From Rhodocaloribacter litoris (GTDB taxonomy: Bacteria; Bacteroidota; Rhodothermia; Rhodothermales; ISCAR-4553), in NCBI RefSeq assembly GCF_011682235.2, contig NZ_CP076718.1:4123095-4187094 (forward strand): a DNA stretch of 64,000 nt, written 5' to 3'. The notes under the pieces are model-generated. The model was not told the origin of the DNA. It did not search any database and was given only the letters and a program-made list of their open reading frames with translations. A program made the position numbers and the translations under genes. Shown here piece by piece: positions 15,539 through 23,741 of this stretch; positions within the stretch are counted from its first letter, which is position 1; each line of letters starts with the position of its first letter.

Positions 15539-17158
15539 ATGAAGCGACGTGACTTCCTGCAGGTGAGCGCCCTCGGCGGCGCCGTGGCCCTCACCGGCCT
15601 GCCCGGCTGTGTTCCGCCCGCAAAGGACGAGCAGGCCGACGCGCCACCCGCCGTTCCCCCCTTCGAGCTGGAGGAAAAGACGATTGCCGAGCTGCAGGAG
15701 GGGATGACCTCCGGCGCCTATACGGCGCGTCGCCTGGCCGAACGCTACCTGGAGCGCATCGAGGCCGTCGACCGGGGTGGGCCGGGGGTGAACGCCATCA
15801 TCGAGGTGAACCCCGACGCGCTTGCTATTGCCGAGGCGCTCGACCGGGAGCGGGCCGAGGGGCGGGTGCGCGGGCCGCTGCACGGCATCCCGGTGGTGCT
15901 CAAGGACAACATCGACACGGCGGACCGGATGCACACCACCGCCGGCTCGCTGGCCCTGGCGGGGTCCATCCCGTCGCAGGATGCCTTCGTGGCGCAGCGG
16001 CTGCGCGAGGCCGGCGCCGTCATCCTGGCGAAAGCCAACCTGAGCGAGTGGGCCAACTTCCGCTCGACGCGCTCGTCGAGCGGGTGGAGTGGGCGCGGCG
16101 GGCAGACGCGCAACCCCTATATCCTCGACCGCAACCCCTGCGGCTCCAGCTCGGGCTCGGCGGCCGCCGTGTCGGCCAACCTGTGCGCCGTGGCCGTGGG
16201 CACCGAGACGGACGGCTCCGTGGTGTGCCCCTCGTCGGCGTGCGGCGTCGTCGGCATCAAGCCGACGCTGGGGCTCGTCAGCCGGTCCGGCATCATTCCC
16301 ATCGCCCACAGCCAGGACACCGCCGGGCCGATGGCCCGCACCGTCACCGACGCGGCCCTGCTGCTGGGCGTCCTCGCCGGCGTCGACCCCCGCGACCCGG
16401 CCACCGAGGGCAGCCAGGCCCACCCGGACTACACCCGCTTCCTCGACCCCGACGGGCTGCGCGGCGCCCGCATCGGGGTGGCGCGCACCTTCTTCGGCTT
16501 CCACGACCGCGTCGACGCCCTCATGGAGGAAGCCCTCGCGGTGATGCGGGACGCCGGCGCGGAACTCATCGACGAGGTCAGCCTCCCGCCCCGGCGCGAG
16601 TACGGGCAGGCCGAGTATGAGGTGCTCCTCTACGAGTTCAAGAACGACCTCAATGCCTACCTGGCCGCGCTTCCGCCGGGCGACGGCCCCCGCACGCTGG
16701 ACGACCTGATCGCCTTCAACGAGGCCCATGCCGAGGAAGAGCTGAAGTACTTCGGCCAGGAGATCTTCCTCGCCGCCCGGGAGAAGGGGCCGCTCACCGA
16801 CCAGGCCTACCTCGACGCGCGGGCACTGTGCCTGCAAAAGACGCGCGAGGAGGGCATCGACCGGGCGTTCCGGGAGCACAACCTGGATGCCCTCGTGGCC
16901 CCCACCGGCGGCCCGGCCTGGCCCATCGACCTGATCAACGGCGACCACTTTGGCGGGGGCAGTTCGTCGCCTGCCGCCGTCTCCGGCTACCCGAACGTCA
17001 CCGTGCCCGCCGGCTACGTTTTCGGCCTGCCGGTAGGCATCTCGTTCTTCGGCACCGCCTACAGTGAGCCTACGCTCCTGCGGCTGGCCTATGCCTTCGA
17101 GCAGGCGACCCGCGTGCGCCAGGCCCCCACATTCCTCCCCACATTGCCGATGACGTGA
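15539..17158 (+). CDS. Exported amidase-signature family lipoprotein
   Basis: A 539-residue amidase of the Ser-cisSer-Lys class, which hydrolyses carboxamides. The catalytic Lys is K122 in VVLKDNIDT, the Gly/Ser loop CGSSSGS is at 201-207 and the nucleophile region GTETDGSV at 221-228. The N-terminus MKRRDFLQVSALGG is a twin-arginine-like signal followed by a lipobox LPGC with Cys24, so the enzyme is probably exported folded and lipid-anchored. Family members include aryl-acylamidases, peptide amidases and GatA-like enzymes; no GatB/C is nearby, so a tRNA role is unlikely. Substrate unknown. It lies downstream of the S46 peptidase but across the large heptad array. Confidence 0.9.
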   Translation: MKRRDFLQVSALGGAVALTGLPGCVPPAKDEQADAPPAVPPFELEEKTIAELQEGMTSGAYTARRLAERYLERIEAVDRGGPGVNAIIEVNPDALAIAEALDRERAEGRVRGPLHGIPVVLKDNIDTADRMHTTAGSLALAGSIPSQDAFVAQRLREAGAVILAKANLSEWANFRSTRSSSGWSGRGGQTRNPYILDRNPCGSSSGSAAAVSANLCAVAVGTETDGSVVCPSSACGVVGIKPTLGLVSRSGIIPIAHSQDTAGPMARTVTDAALLLGVLAGVDPRDPATEGSQAHPDYTRFLDPDGLRGARIGVARTFFGFHDRVDALMEEALAVMRDAGAELIDEVSLPPRREYGQAEYEVLLYEFKNDLNAYLAALPPGDGPRTLDDLIAFNEAHAEEELKYFGQEIFLAAREKGPLTDQAYLDARALCLQKTREEGIDRAFREHNLDALVAPTGGPAWPIDLINGDHFGGGSSSPAAVSGYPNVTVPAGYVFGLPVGISFFGTAYSEPTLLRLAYAFEQATRVRQAPTFLPTLPMT

Positions 17159-17172
17159 GCGGACCGGCGCCC

Positions 17173-17397
17173 TCACGGCTCCTCGTCCGGTTCGTACTGG
17201 AAGACCTCTTCGAGGGGCACGCCGAAGACGCGGGCGATGCGGAAGGCCAGCTCCAGCGAGGGCGAGTACTTGGCGGCCTCGATGGCATGGATCGTCTGCC
17301 GCGTCACGCCGACGCGGTCGGCCAGCTCCTGCTGGGTCATCTCCCCCGCCATGAAGCGCAGCGTACGGATGTTGTTGCGAACAGGGCAGCGTCCCAT
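17173..17397 (-). CDS. Xre/Cro-CI-type transcriptional regulator (74 aa)
   Basis: A single helix-turn-helix protein: residues about 8-65, with [50 protein letters not shown], nearly filling the protein (quoted in full it is the standard Xre HTH; the recognition helix is TRQTIHAIE). Its start overlaps the stop of the upstream membrane-protein gene by one base (TGATG), so the two are co-expressed. Small Xre regulators paired with a DERDERI-type membrane protein are a common arrangement. It probably binds the twin TTTAC-N5-GTAAA sites upstream of the operon (inference). Confidence 0.88.
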   Translation of the reverse strand: MGRCPVRNNIRTLRFMAGEMTQQELADRVGVTRQTIHAIEAAKYSPSLELAFRIARVFGVPLEEVFQYEPDEEP

Positions 17398-17843
17398 CAG
17401 ATTCCCCGGCGGTAGAAGTACACCTGCGTGCCGTACCTGGTGAGGCTGGCCGCGAAGAGCATCAGGAGCAGGAGGTGAAAGACGAGGAAGGGCCGGGCGA
17501 GGAAGACGGGTTCGCCGGCGGCCTGCGAGAGCACGTCGCTCACGAACACGTGTACCAGCAGGGCGGCCGAGGCGCTCATGAAGACCCAGTAGGCGTTGCG
17601 GTACCCCTTCGCTGCGATGCGCTCGTCCCGCTCGTCTTTCTCCACGGATCCGGCCCGGCGGCTCAACTCCAGCACCACCTCGATCAATACGGCGATTCCG
17701 ATGACCTTGAGGAAGAGGCTCGAAAGGGCCTCGGCCTGGCGCTCCATGCCCTCGGGCAGTCCCCAGAACATCAGCAGATAGAACCCCAGCAGGCCCAGGT
17801 CCATCGCCAGCGAGGACCAGGCATAGATCTCTTGTTTCGACAT
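17397..17843 (-). CDS. Four-helix membrane protein (DUF2178-like), partner of Xre regulator
   Basis: A 148-residue inner-membrane protein started at the ATG at 17841-17843. Four hydrophobic segments are visible, near residues 10-27, 38-58, 85-105 and 119-138, and a charged loop [18 protein letters not shown] between the second and third. That loop is the hallmark of DUF2178-type proteins that sit beside small Xre regulators. The function of the pair is not known; the partner may sense something at the membrane. The upstream region has two palindromes at 17883-17917. Confidence 0.75.
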   Translation of the reverse strand: MSKQEIYAWSSLAMDLGLLGFYLLMFWGLPEGMERQAEALSSLFLKVIGIAVLIEVVLELSRRAGSVEKDERDERIAAKGYRNAYWVFMSASAALLVHVFVSDVLSQAAGEPVFLARPFLVFHLLLLMLFAASLTRYGTQVYFYRRGI

Positions 17844-17882
17844 AGCGCTTTTCCGGTGGATGAGCGGAAATGTGCTTCGTAC

Positions 17883-17917
17883 TTTACGTGGTGTAAAGAA
17901 TAAGTTACACGAAGTAA
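17883..17917. promoter_or_regulatory. Twin palindromic operator candidates
   Basis: Two 15-bp sites with the same design lie 21 bp apart centre to centre, about two helical turns: TTTAC-GTGGT-GTAAA at 17883-17897 and TTAC-ACGAA-GTAA at 17905-17917. They fall in the divergent region between the membrane protein/Xre operon and the gene at 17996. Autoregulation by the Xre protein is the simplest reading. Confidence 0.6.
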
Positions 17918-17956
17918 AAAAATTTTCCCTGAATGAACAGGGGAGCGTCGGATGCT

Positions 17957-17964
17957 TACCTTTG
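17957..17964 (+). promoter_or_regulatory. TAnnTTTG promoter element candidate
   Basis: TACCTTTG fits the Bacteroidota-type -7 consensus TAnnTTTG exactly and lies 32 bases before the start at 17996. I do not see a clear -33 TTG at the expected distance. Confidence 0.4.
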
Positions 17965-17995
17965 AGGGCGGGGCCTGTCAAATACGGAGGGAGCC

Positions 17996-18937
17996 ATGGA
18001 GGCGAGAACGTGTTTCCTGACCGGGCAGCCTGCGACGATCGAGCGGCAGGGCGAGCGATTCGTCGTCACGTCGGAGCCCTGTGGCACCTACGAGGTTTCG
18101 GCATCCCTGGCGGTGGCAGAATGGGAGCGGTATGGAGACCGGCTGTACATCCTGGCGGCCGTCGCACGGCAGTGGGCCGAGCGGGGGGAGCGGCTGGTGT
18201 TGCAGGCCGGCAACCTCGACGCCGTGCTGGCATCCGTGGTGCCGCCCGCCGGACCGCTGGAGCAGATCGACCTGCTCTTGCAGCACGTCGTCCGTCATTC
18301 CCGGCAGGGAGGTGAGGAAGTTCCGCTGCCGTTCGCGCGGGATTTCACCCTCGTCTTTGCACGCGACGCGACGGCCTTTCGCTGGCTCATCAACAAGGCG
18401 ATCGGCCTCGGCTATCTCGAAGGCACCGGCCGGGCAACCGGCTTTGATGCCGCCCTGACGCTGAAGGGCTGGCAGCGCGTCGATGAACTGCGCAGGACCG
18501 GGCGGGATTCGGAACAGGCCTTCGTCGCGATGTGGTTCGATGCGTCGATGATGGAGGCCTGGGCGCATGGGATCCGGCCGGCGCTGGAGGACACCGGCTG
18601 GAAGCCGATCCGCATCGACACGGTGGCGCACAATGAAAAGATCGACGACCGCATCGTCGCCGAGCTCCGGCGGAGCGGGCTGCTCGTGGCCGATTTCACC
18701 GGGCACCGGGGCGGGGTCTACTTCGAGGCCGGTCTGGCGATGGGGCTGGGGCTGCCCGTGATCTGGACCTGCCGGGTGGACCACCTGAACGGGCTGCATT
18801 TCGACACACGCCAGTACAACCACATCGTATGGCACGAGGCCGCCGACCTGCGGGAGCGGCTCCGCCTGCGCATCGAGGCCACGAACCTGGCCCGTGCGTC
18901 GCACCGCCGGGAAGGGGTTCAGGCCGGGCCGGGGTAG
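17996..18937 (+). CDS. Protein with C-terminal nucleoside 2-deoxyribosyltransferase/TIR-like domain
   Basis: A 313-residue soluble protein started at ATG 17996 behind GGAGGG. The N-terminal half (1-165) begins with a CxxTG motif (CFLTGQP) and is otherwise unrecognised. The C-terminal half (about 172-295) begins SEQAFVAMWFD and contains DDRIVAELRRSGLLVADFTG and GGVYFEAGLAMGLGLPVIW. The GxYFEAG...GLPV pattern, with Glu244, resembles nucleoside deoxyribosyltransferases and the related TIR/SLOG-like nucleotide-processing domains, some of which act as effectors in bacterial immunity. Whether it cleaves a nucleotide, and any defence role, is inference. It is divergent from the Xre operon and overlaps the M50 protease gene by 19 bases tail to tail. 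Confidence 0.7.
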   Translation: MEARTCFLTGQPATIERQGERFVVTSEPCGTYEVSASLAVAEWERYGDRLYILAAVARQWAERGERLVLQAGNLDAVLASVVPPAGPLEQIDLLLQHVVRHSRQGGEEVPLPFARDFTLVFARDATAFRWLINKAIGLGYLEGTGRATGFDAALTLKGWQRVDELRRTGRDSEQAFVAMWFDASMMEAWAHGIRPALEDTGWKPIRIDTVAHNEKIDDRIVAELRRSGLLVADFTGHRGGVYFEAGLAMGLGLPVIWTCRVDHLNGLHFDTRQYNHIVWHEAADLRERLRLRIEATNLARASHRREGVQAGPG

Positions 18938-19638
18938 CCGTAGCCGGTGCGTTCCGTTTCGGCGACGGCGCGGACTTCCTGCCGTGCACCGAGAAAGACG
19001 AATAGCCCGATGAAGACGAGCACCGGGTTGAAGTCGAGCAGGCCGGCCAGGCCGAAGAGGATGGCCATCGCCTGGCCGATCCAGGCTGCGATCCGGGTGG
19101 CGCGGTGATAGGGCAGCCGGGCGGCCAGCCACGCACGGAGGACACGTCCCCCGTCCATCGGAAAAGCCGGCAGCAGGTTGAACCCCGCCAGCAGGAGGTT
19201 GACCCACATGAGCATGCCGGGGATCGTCGTGCGCGGCGGCAACAGTGCGTCGATGGAGAGCGGCCGGCCGGTGAGCAGGTTGAACACGAAGAAGCCGGCC
19301 GCCAGTCCCAGGTTGACGGCCGGCCCGGCCACGGCGATCCAGAACTCGTGCGCCGGCACGCGCGGGATCCGTTCGAGCCGGGCCACCCCGCCGATGGGGT
19401 ACATCGTGATGTCGCGCGTGCCGATACCGAAATGCCGGGCCGCCAGCGCATGCCCCAGCTCGTGCAGGAGGACGCATCCGAACACGACGGCGATGAGCAG
19501 CACCCCGGCCAGCGCCGCTCCGAGCGAGACCCCGCGCCACAGGTAATAGAGGAACAGCCCGAAGAACATCACCACCGTCGTCCAGTGGACGAAGATGTTG
19601 ATGCGGGTCACGGTGCCGAGGTGATAGAAAGGCTTCAT
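18919..19638 (-). CDS. M50 (site-2 protease) family metalloprotease
   Basis: A 239-residue intramembrane zinc protease. HELGH (about 56-60) lies in the second hydrophobic segment and the third ligand motif NLLPAFPMDGGR is near 154-165; five to six membrane helices are visible. The early block GTVTRINIFVHWT is typical of this subfamily. The family cleaves membrane-bound anti-sigma factors or signal-peptide remnants; there is no CBS or PDZ domain here to narrow the role. ATG 19638 (MKPFYHLG) is preferred; ATG 19665 would add nine residues (MRRFAARPP). Its 3' end overlaps the convergent gene by 19 bases. Confidence 0.9.
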   Translation of the reverse strand: MKPFYHLGTVTRINIFVHWTTVVMFFGLFLYYLWRGVSLGAALAGVLLIAVVFGCVLLHELGHALAARHFGIGTRDITMYPIGGVARLERIPRVPAHEFWIAVAGPAVNLGLAAGFFVFNLLTGRPLSIDALLPPRTTIPGMLMWVNLLLAGFNLLPAFPMDGGRVLRAWLAARLPYHRATRIAAWIGQAMAILFGLAGLLDFNPVLVFIGLFVFLGARQEVRAVAETERTGYGYPGPA

Positions 19639-19669
19639 CGGAGGCCGGGCGGCGAAGCGACGCATCGCC

Positions 19670-19677
19670 TATCTTTG
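19670..19677 (+). promoter_or_regulatory. TAnnTTTG promoter element candidate
   Basis: TATCTTTG matches the Bacteroidota -7 consensus exactly. It would direct a plus-strand transcript with a leader of about 200 bases into the gene at 19888. TATCTTTC variants occur at 53774-53781 and 55396-55403, also upstream of plus-strand genes. Confidence 0.35.
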
Positions 19678-19887
19678 CGTGCCGGTGACGGAAAGGTTGC
19701 ATGCCCGCGGGCATGGGCGCACGTCGGGACGCATGACGCGCCCGGCCGCCCGGGTGTTTGAGGGCAGGCAACGCTCGTTGCCGGGGCACGGCGACCCGAA
19801 GGCCGGCCGGGCCCCCGGAGAAGCCGTACGGTTCAACCTGACCGGCGTTTCGAAGCGCCGGCGTAATCCGCACGAGATCCTTCTGAC

Positions 19888-20361
19888 GTGCGCCCACCCG
19901 AGTTCATCCTGATCGACCTGGCGCTGGGCATGGTCCTGGCGCTGTTCACCCTCCGTACCGTTCGGCGGTACGGGCAGCGGCGCGAGCGGCGGTTCTTCGC
20001 GGTGGCGCTGGGGGTGGCGGCTTTTCTCTATGTGGTTTTCGCGATGCGGGGGGGCGGGCCGAGCTGGATCGGGATCGAAACGGCCGGGCTGGTCGCGTTC
20101 GGGTTGCTGGCCTGGCGCGGGGCGTCGCCGCGCCGGGAGCCGGCACGGGGGGCGTGCTGGCTCGCCGCCGGCTGGCTGCTTCACGTCGGATGGGACGTGG
20201 GGCTGCACGCCACCGGCGCCACCCCCTTCGTGCCGCCTTTCTACCCGATGCTGTGTGTTGCGTACGACCTGATCGTGGCCGCCTACCTGCTCACCCGGCG
20301 CCGGGCCTGGGCCGTGCCGGCTCCCGCCTCCCGGCGGGCGGAAGACGGTGCGGAAGGATGA
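19888..20361 (+). CDS. Small multi-pass membrane protein (DUF6010-like)
   Basis: A 157-residue protein with a GTG start at 19888. Four hydrophobic segments are visible (about 7-20, 35-52, 63-75 and 88-100 with a last one near 118-135). The segment HVGWDVGLHATG followed by VPPFYPMLCVAYDLIVAAYL resembles the DUF6010 group of uncharacterised membrane proteins. No catalytic residues can be named. It converges on the glycosidase gene at 20381 across a 19-base gap. Confidence 0.65.
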   Translation: MRPPEFILIDLALGMVLALFTLRTVRRYGQRRERRFFAVALGVAAFLYVVFAMRGGGPSWIGIETAGLVAFGLLAWRGASPRREPARGACWLAAGWLLHVGWDVGLHATGATPFVPPFYPMLCVAYDLIVAAYLLTRRRAWAVPAPASRRAEDGAEG

Positions 20362-20380
20362 CGTGCCGGGCCGTCCGGCA

Positions 20381-22657
20381 TCAGGGTAGGCGCCAGATCA
20401 GGGCCTCGTCGATGTGCGGCTCGACGTGCCGGTACCGCTCGGTCAGTTCGATCTTGCGGCGGAGCAGCTCGCCGAAGTTCTCACCGTAGATGAAGCTCGT
20501 CTCCCCGACGTCCGAGACCAGCATGAACTCGGTGTCGCTCTGCTCCCAGAGCGCCAGCAGGCGACGGGTGCTTTCGAGCTCGAGGTCGATCATGTGGTCC
20601 AGGTAGGCGCGATGCCGCGCGCGCTCGTCCCCGGAGGCCGCCCGGCGGTAGCCGTAGACGCCGGCGACCCAGGCGCAGGTGTTGCGTTGCGTGGTGGCCC
20701 AGCACCGGAGGGCGCGGGTGCGGTCGCGCAGGTCCACGAACACCGCGCGGGCTTCCGGGGCGGTGATCGTGTTGCAGTGTTCTTCCAGTCGTTCGAGTGC
20801 CGCATCGAGGCGTGGCAGGGCGTTCCGGTCGAACTGCCCGGCCATGCGCCGCCCGCTCTCTTCGTTGATCAACTCGAAGAGCACGTCCCGCCCCAGGTCG
20901 TTGATGTTCGGGTTGTTGGCCGTGCTGACCATGAAGCGCTCGTAGTACTGCCGGTCTTCCGCCGGGACGGCCTCCAGGTTGGGAACGAAGGGGCGTACCC
21001 ACGTGCGCAGCCACACGAACCCGAAGTGGCTGTAGAGGGGGACGACGGGAAAGTAGCGAAGGGCATCCTCGACGGCGTCCCAGGCCGCGACCAGGGCTCC
21101 GGCGTGGGACGCGCCGGCCCAGCGCTCCGCCAGCGCCGTCAGGACGGCCTCCACCGGGCGCTCGGGGGTGAACTGGGCGGCCCGGATAATCCCGGGGTGG
21201 GGCCAGTAGGGCGTCTTTTCCAGGTGCAGCAGGCCGCCGTAGGCACTTACGGCCCGGAAGCCGGTTTCCCGCAGGGCGCGGAGCTTCTCGTGGAGCAGGC
21301 GGGGATACGGGATGCCCAGGAGCGGTTCCAGGTTAAAGGAGGAACTGACCGAATAGGTCATCTTCGGTTCGATGCCGCGGGCCCGGTGTTCGGCCAGCAG
21401 CTCCTTCTCCCGTGGGTCGAAGGTGGTGTGGAAGAGGGAGCCGGCCAGTCCCCGCTGTTCCGGATAGTTCGGGTGATGGTAGGGGAGGTCGTAGCCGCGC
21501 ACGAGCAGCGAGGGGGCTTCCAGACCGAGGCCGTCGCCCATGCCGGCGAGCAGGTGGTCGTGCTCCACCTTGAAGGGTTCGATCCGGAGCAGCACCTCGA
21601 AGCCGGGATTGATTTCGGCGGCCGTGTCGCGCATGAGGCGCAGCCAGCGGAGGGCGCTTTCGGCAGCGGCCCGGGCGATCTGGTCGTGGTCGCGCCACTC
21701 CCGGATCAGGTAGGGCCCCCCGTTGCGGCCCACGTACAGCGAGGCGGTGTGTTCGAAGCCGGCCCCGCTGTCGTTGGTCCAGACGGAGAGGTAGTCCAGG
21801 TCGGGCACGGCTTCCATCAGGCTGCGCATCAGGTGCCGGTAGTGCTCGCGGGCGAGGGGGTGGTCCTGCGCCAGGGTATACCGCGGCAGGTGGGACCGGA
21901 AGGGATGGTCGACCCGGGCGCCCCGGAGGGTCGGGTACCGCTGGAAGAAATGCTCCGGCAGGGTGCGCGGTTCGAAGCAGAGCAGGCCGGGTTTCAGGCC
22001 ATATTTTCTGCCGAGCGCCGCCAGGCGACGGACGCGGTTCAGGTTGGCCTGCAGGTAGGCCGCCGGGTAGAGGCCCCGCGTCAGCGGGCTGTCGACGAAA
22101 TGATTCAGGCCGGGGCAGTAGGTGTAGAAGGGAGGGTAAAATTCGGTCGGGACGCCGGGTTCGAACGGGATGTGGAAGGCCAGCCCGTTCACTTCGAGGT
22201 GGGTGAAGCCCGCGCGGGCCAGGTGTTCGATATAGGCTTCCGGATCGAACCGGCGGGTGGTGCGGGCCACCTGCGTCAGGATACTGTCGAAGAGCGGCCG
22301 GTGGAAGGAGAAGGCGGGTTCGATGAGCAAGCCCCGGGCGAGGCGGTCGGCGGCGTGCGGGAGGAGGTCGTCGGCGAGGAGGTGGACCAGGGCGTAGAGC
22401 AGGGCGGGGGAGGAGGCGGACAGCGTCCCGCCGCGGTCGTCGAGGCGGGCCCACATCCAGGCGGGGGCGTCCGGGGGCGGCGCCGGGGTGAGGGACCAGG
22501 GGCCGCCGGCGACGTCCAGGTTGAGGCCGGGTCCGGGTTCGTCGCGGGCCTCGGCGGGAGGGAGGCCCAGCCGCCGGCTGAGGGTGATGGCCGCGGTGGC
22601 GACAGCGGGGGGGGCGCCGGCCGGGTAGGCCGGCGGCAGGGAGGAAAAAGTGCGCAT
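20381..22657 (-). CDS. Putative glycoside hydrolase with GH20/GH67-like N-terminal domain and TIM barrel (758 aa)
   Basis: A large cytoplasmic-looking protein (no signal peptide). Residues about 40-110 resemble the small beta/alpha domain in front of GH20 and GH67 enzymes (LSASSPALLYALVHLLADDLL). A TIM-barrel-like region follows: DPEAYIEHLARAGFTHLEVNG, YGLKPGLLCFEPR, DLDYLSVWTNDSGAGF, INPGFEVLLRIEPF and MTYSVSSSF. The C-terminal third is helical. Acidic residues at strand ends (SVWTNDSG, RIEPF) could be catalytic, but I cannot place it in a numbered family. It begins just upstream of the IclR gene on the opposite strand and has a TGAAA-N5-TTTNN site next to its likely -10 (CATAAT, 22675-22680), so it is probably IclR-controlled. 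Confidence 0.65.
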   Translation of the reverse strand: MRTFSSLPPAYPAGAPPAVATAAITLSRRLGLPPAEARDEPGPGLNLDVAGGPWSLTPAPPPDAPAWMWARLDDRGGTLSASSPALLYALVHLLADDLLPHAADRLARGLLIEPAFSFHRPLFDSILTQVARTTRRFDPEAYIEHLARAGFTHLEVNGLAFHIPFEPGVPTEFYPPFYTYCPGLNHFVDSPLTRGLYPAAYLQANLNRVRRLAALGRKYGLKPGLLCFEPRTLPEHFFQRYPTLRGARVDHPFRSHLPRYTLAQDHPLAREHYRHLMRSLMEAVPDLDYLSVWTNDSGAGFEHTASLYVGRNGGPYLIREWRDHDQIARAAAESALRWLRLMRDTAAEINPGFEVLLRIEPFKVEHDHLLAGMGDGLGLEAPSLLVRGYDLPYHHPNYPEQRGLAGSLFHTTFDPREKELLAEHRARGIEPKMTYSVSSSFNLEPLLGIPYPRLLHEKLRALRETGFRAVSAYGGLLHLEKTPYWPHPGIIRAAQFTPERPVEAVLTALAERWAGASHAGALVAAWDAVEDALRYFPVVPLYSHFGFVWLRTWVRPFVPNLEAVPAEDRQYYERFMVSTANNPNINDLGRDVLFELINEESGRRMAGQFDRNALPRLDAALERLEEHCNTITAPEARAVFVDLRDRTRALRCWATTQRNTCAWVAGVYGYRRAASGDERARHRAYLDHMIDLELESTRRLLALWEQSDTEFMLVSDVGETSFIYGENFGELLRRKIELTERYRHVEPHIDEALIWRLP

Positions 22658-22680
22658 GGAGGGTCCGGTTGTTTATTATG

Positions 22681-22695
22681 TGAAACGTCGTTTTT
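22681..22695. promoter_or_regulatory. IclR operator candidate 1 (upstream of glycosidase at 20381)
   Basis: TGAAACGTCGTTTTT is a degenerate member of the 15-bp TGAAA-N5-TTTCA palindrome. On the minus strand it abuts the CATAAT hexamer at 22675-22680, 24 bases before the glycosidase start codon. Confidence 0.45.
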
Positions 22696-22705
22696 AAATT
22701 TGATC

Positions 22706-22725
22706 GAGGGGAAATCCCTCTTTTT
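22706..22725 (+). terminator. Intrinsic-terminator-like hairpin in the iclR upstream region
   Basis: GAGGG-GAAAT-CCCTC followed by five T is a compact stem with a U-tract on the plus strand. No plus-strand gene ends here (the neighbour at 20361 stops over 2 kb away and the glycosidase is on the other strand), so it may be insulation or an attenuator of read-through toward iclR. Confidence 0.45.
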
Positions 22726-22781
22726 GCCCCTGAAAAGGGCGATTTGGGGTCGGATGGCAGGGGCGTGCCCGAAAAAGGCCC

Positions 22782-22810
22782 TTGACATCTTCATGTAAAA
22801 TATTTAAATC
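22782..22810 (+). promoter_or_regulatory. Candidate iclR promoter
   Basis: A perfect TTGACA (22782-22787) is followed after 17 bases by TAAATC (22805-22810), ten bases before the ATG at 22820. The -35 is convincing, the -10 only moderate; the leader would be nearly absent. Confidence 0.45.
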
Positions 22811-22819
22811 ATACACGAA

Positions 22820-23626
22820 ATGAAACACCATTTCACATTTGAAACAGAAAATCGCTACCTCGTCCCCTCGGTCGAGCGAGCGGTACAGGTGCTGGGCCTG
22901 CTGGCACGGGAGCCCCGGGGCATGGTGCTGGCCGACCTGGCACGCGAGACGGGTATCCCGAAGAGCACCCTCTTTCGCATCCTCGTGACGCTGCGCAAAC
23001 ATCACTGTGTGACGCTCGATCCGGAGAGCCAGGCCTACCGCCTGGGTTCGTACCTGTTCGAGCTGGGCAACAAGTTTGCGGAGCAGAGTGATCTGTTCCG
23101 GGTGGCGACGCGCTACATGCAGTCGCTGGCGGAGGAGTGTGGCGAGACGGTGTTTCTGAGCAAGCTGGAGGACGGCGAGGTTGTGTACCTCCGGCGGATG
23201 GACAGCCCGAAGTCGATCGCCGTGGTGAAGAAGCTGCAGTCCCGGGTGCCGGTGCACTGTACGGCCACCGGGGTGGCGTTGCTGGCCTGGTTGCCCCGGG
23301 AGGAGGTGGAGGAGATCCTGGACCGGCACGGGATGGAGGCTTACAACGAGGCCACGCTGACGGATCGCGACCTGTTCATGCACCGGTTGGAAGAGGTGCG
23401 CCGGCGGCAGTATGCCGTCGTCGACGGGGAATACAACCGGGAGCTGCTCTGCGTCTCGGCGCCGGTGTGGGATCACAGCCAGCGGCCGTGCGCGGCGTTG
23501 ACGGTGGCGATCCTGTCTTCCCAGGTGACGGACGAAAGCCGGGTAGCCCGCGTCGGGGAGGCAGTGCGCCGGGCGGCGCGCCAGCTCTCACGCGAGCTCG
23601 GAGGGCGAGAACCCGTGCCTGCCTGA
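22820..23626 (+). CDS. IclR-family transcriptional regulator
   Basis: A 268-residue regulator. The winged HTH is near 15-75 (VERAVQVLGLLAREP, LADLARETGIPKSTLFRILVTL) and the effector-binding IclR domain covers about 85-260, including SRVPVHCTATGVALLAW and the VSAPVWDHSQRPCAALTVA core. IclR proteins mostly control sugar, uronate or aromatic catabolism and respond to a pathway metabolite. It is divergent from the glycosidase at 20381 and stands at the head of the long plus-strand cluster starting at 23742. TGAAA-N5-TTTCA sites at its own start and before both flanking glycosidase units suggest it is the local regulator (inference). Confidence 0.92.
   Translation: MKHHFTFETENRYLVPSVERAVQVLGLLAREPRGMVLADLARETGIPKSTLFRILVTLRKHHCVTLDPESQAYRLGSYLFELGNKFAEQSDLFRVATRYMQSLAEECGETVFLSKLEDGEVVYLRRMDSPKSIAVVKKLQSRVPVHCTATGVALLAWLPREEVEEILDRHGMEAYNEATLTDRDLFMHRLEEVRRRQYAVVDGEYNRELLCVSAPVWDHSQRPCAALTVAILSSQVTDESRVARVGEAVRRAARQLSRELGGREPVPA
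22821..22835. promoter_or_regulatory. IclR operator candidate 2 (over the iclR start)
   Basis: TGAAACACCATTTCA matches TGAAA-N5-TTTCA and begins at the second base of the iclR start codon. The next 9 bases continue the alternation (TTTCA-CATT-TGAAA at 22831-22844). Binding here would block iclR transcription or translation start, giving autoregulation. Confidence 0.5.
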
Positions 23627-23741
23627 GGAAAAGGCCCTGCGCGAGCGGCCGGGGGGCCGTTTGAGCACGGCGCTTCTTTCCGGGCGGGCTTCCCTCCATA
23701 GAAAACCTTCCTGCATCCACCAAACGAGTAGAGGCTTTCTC

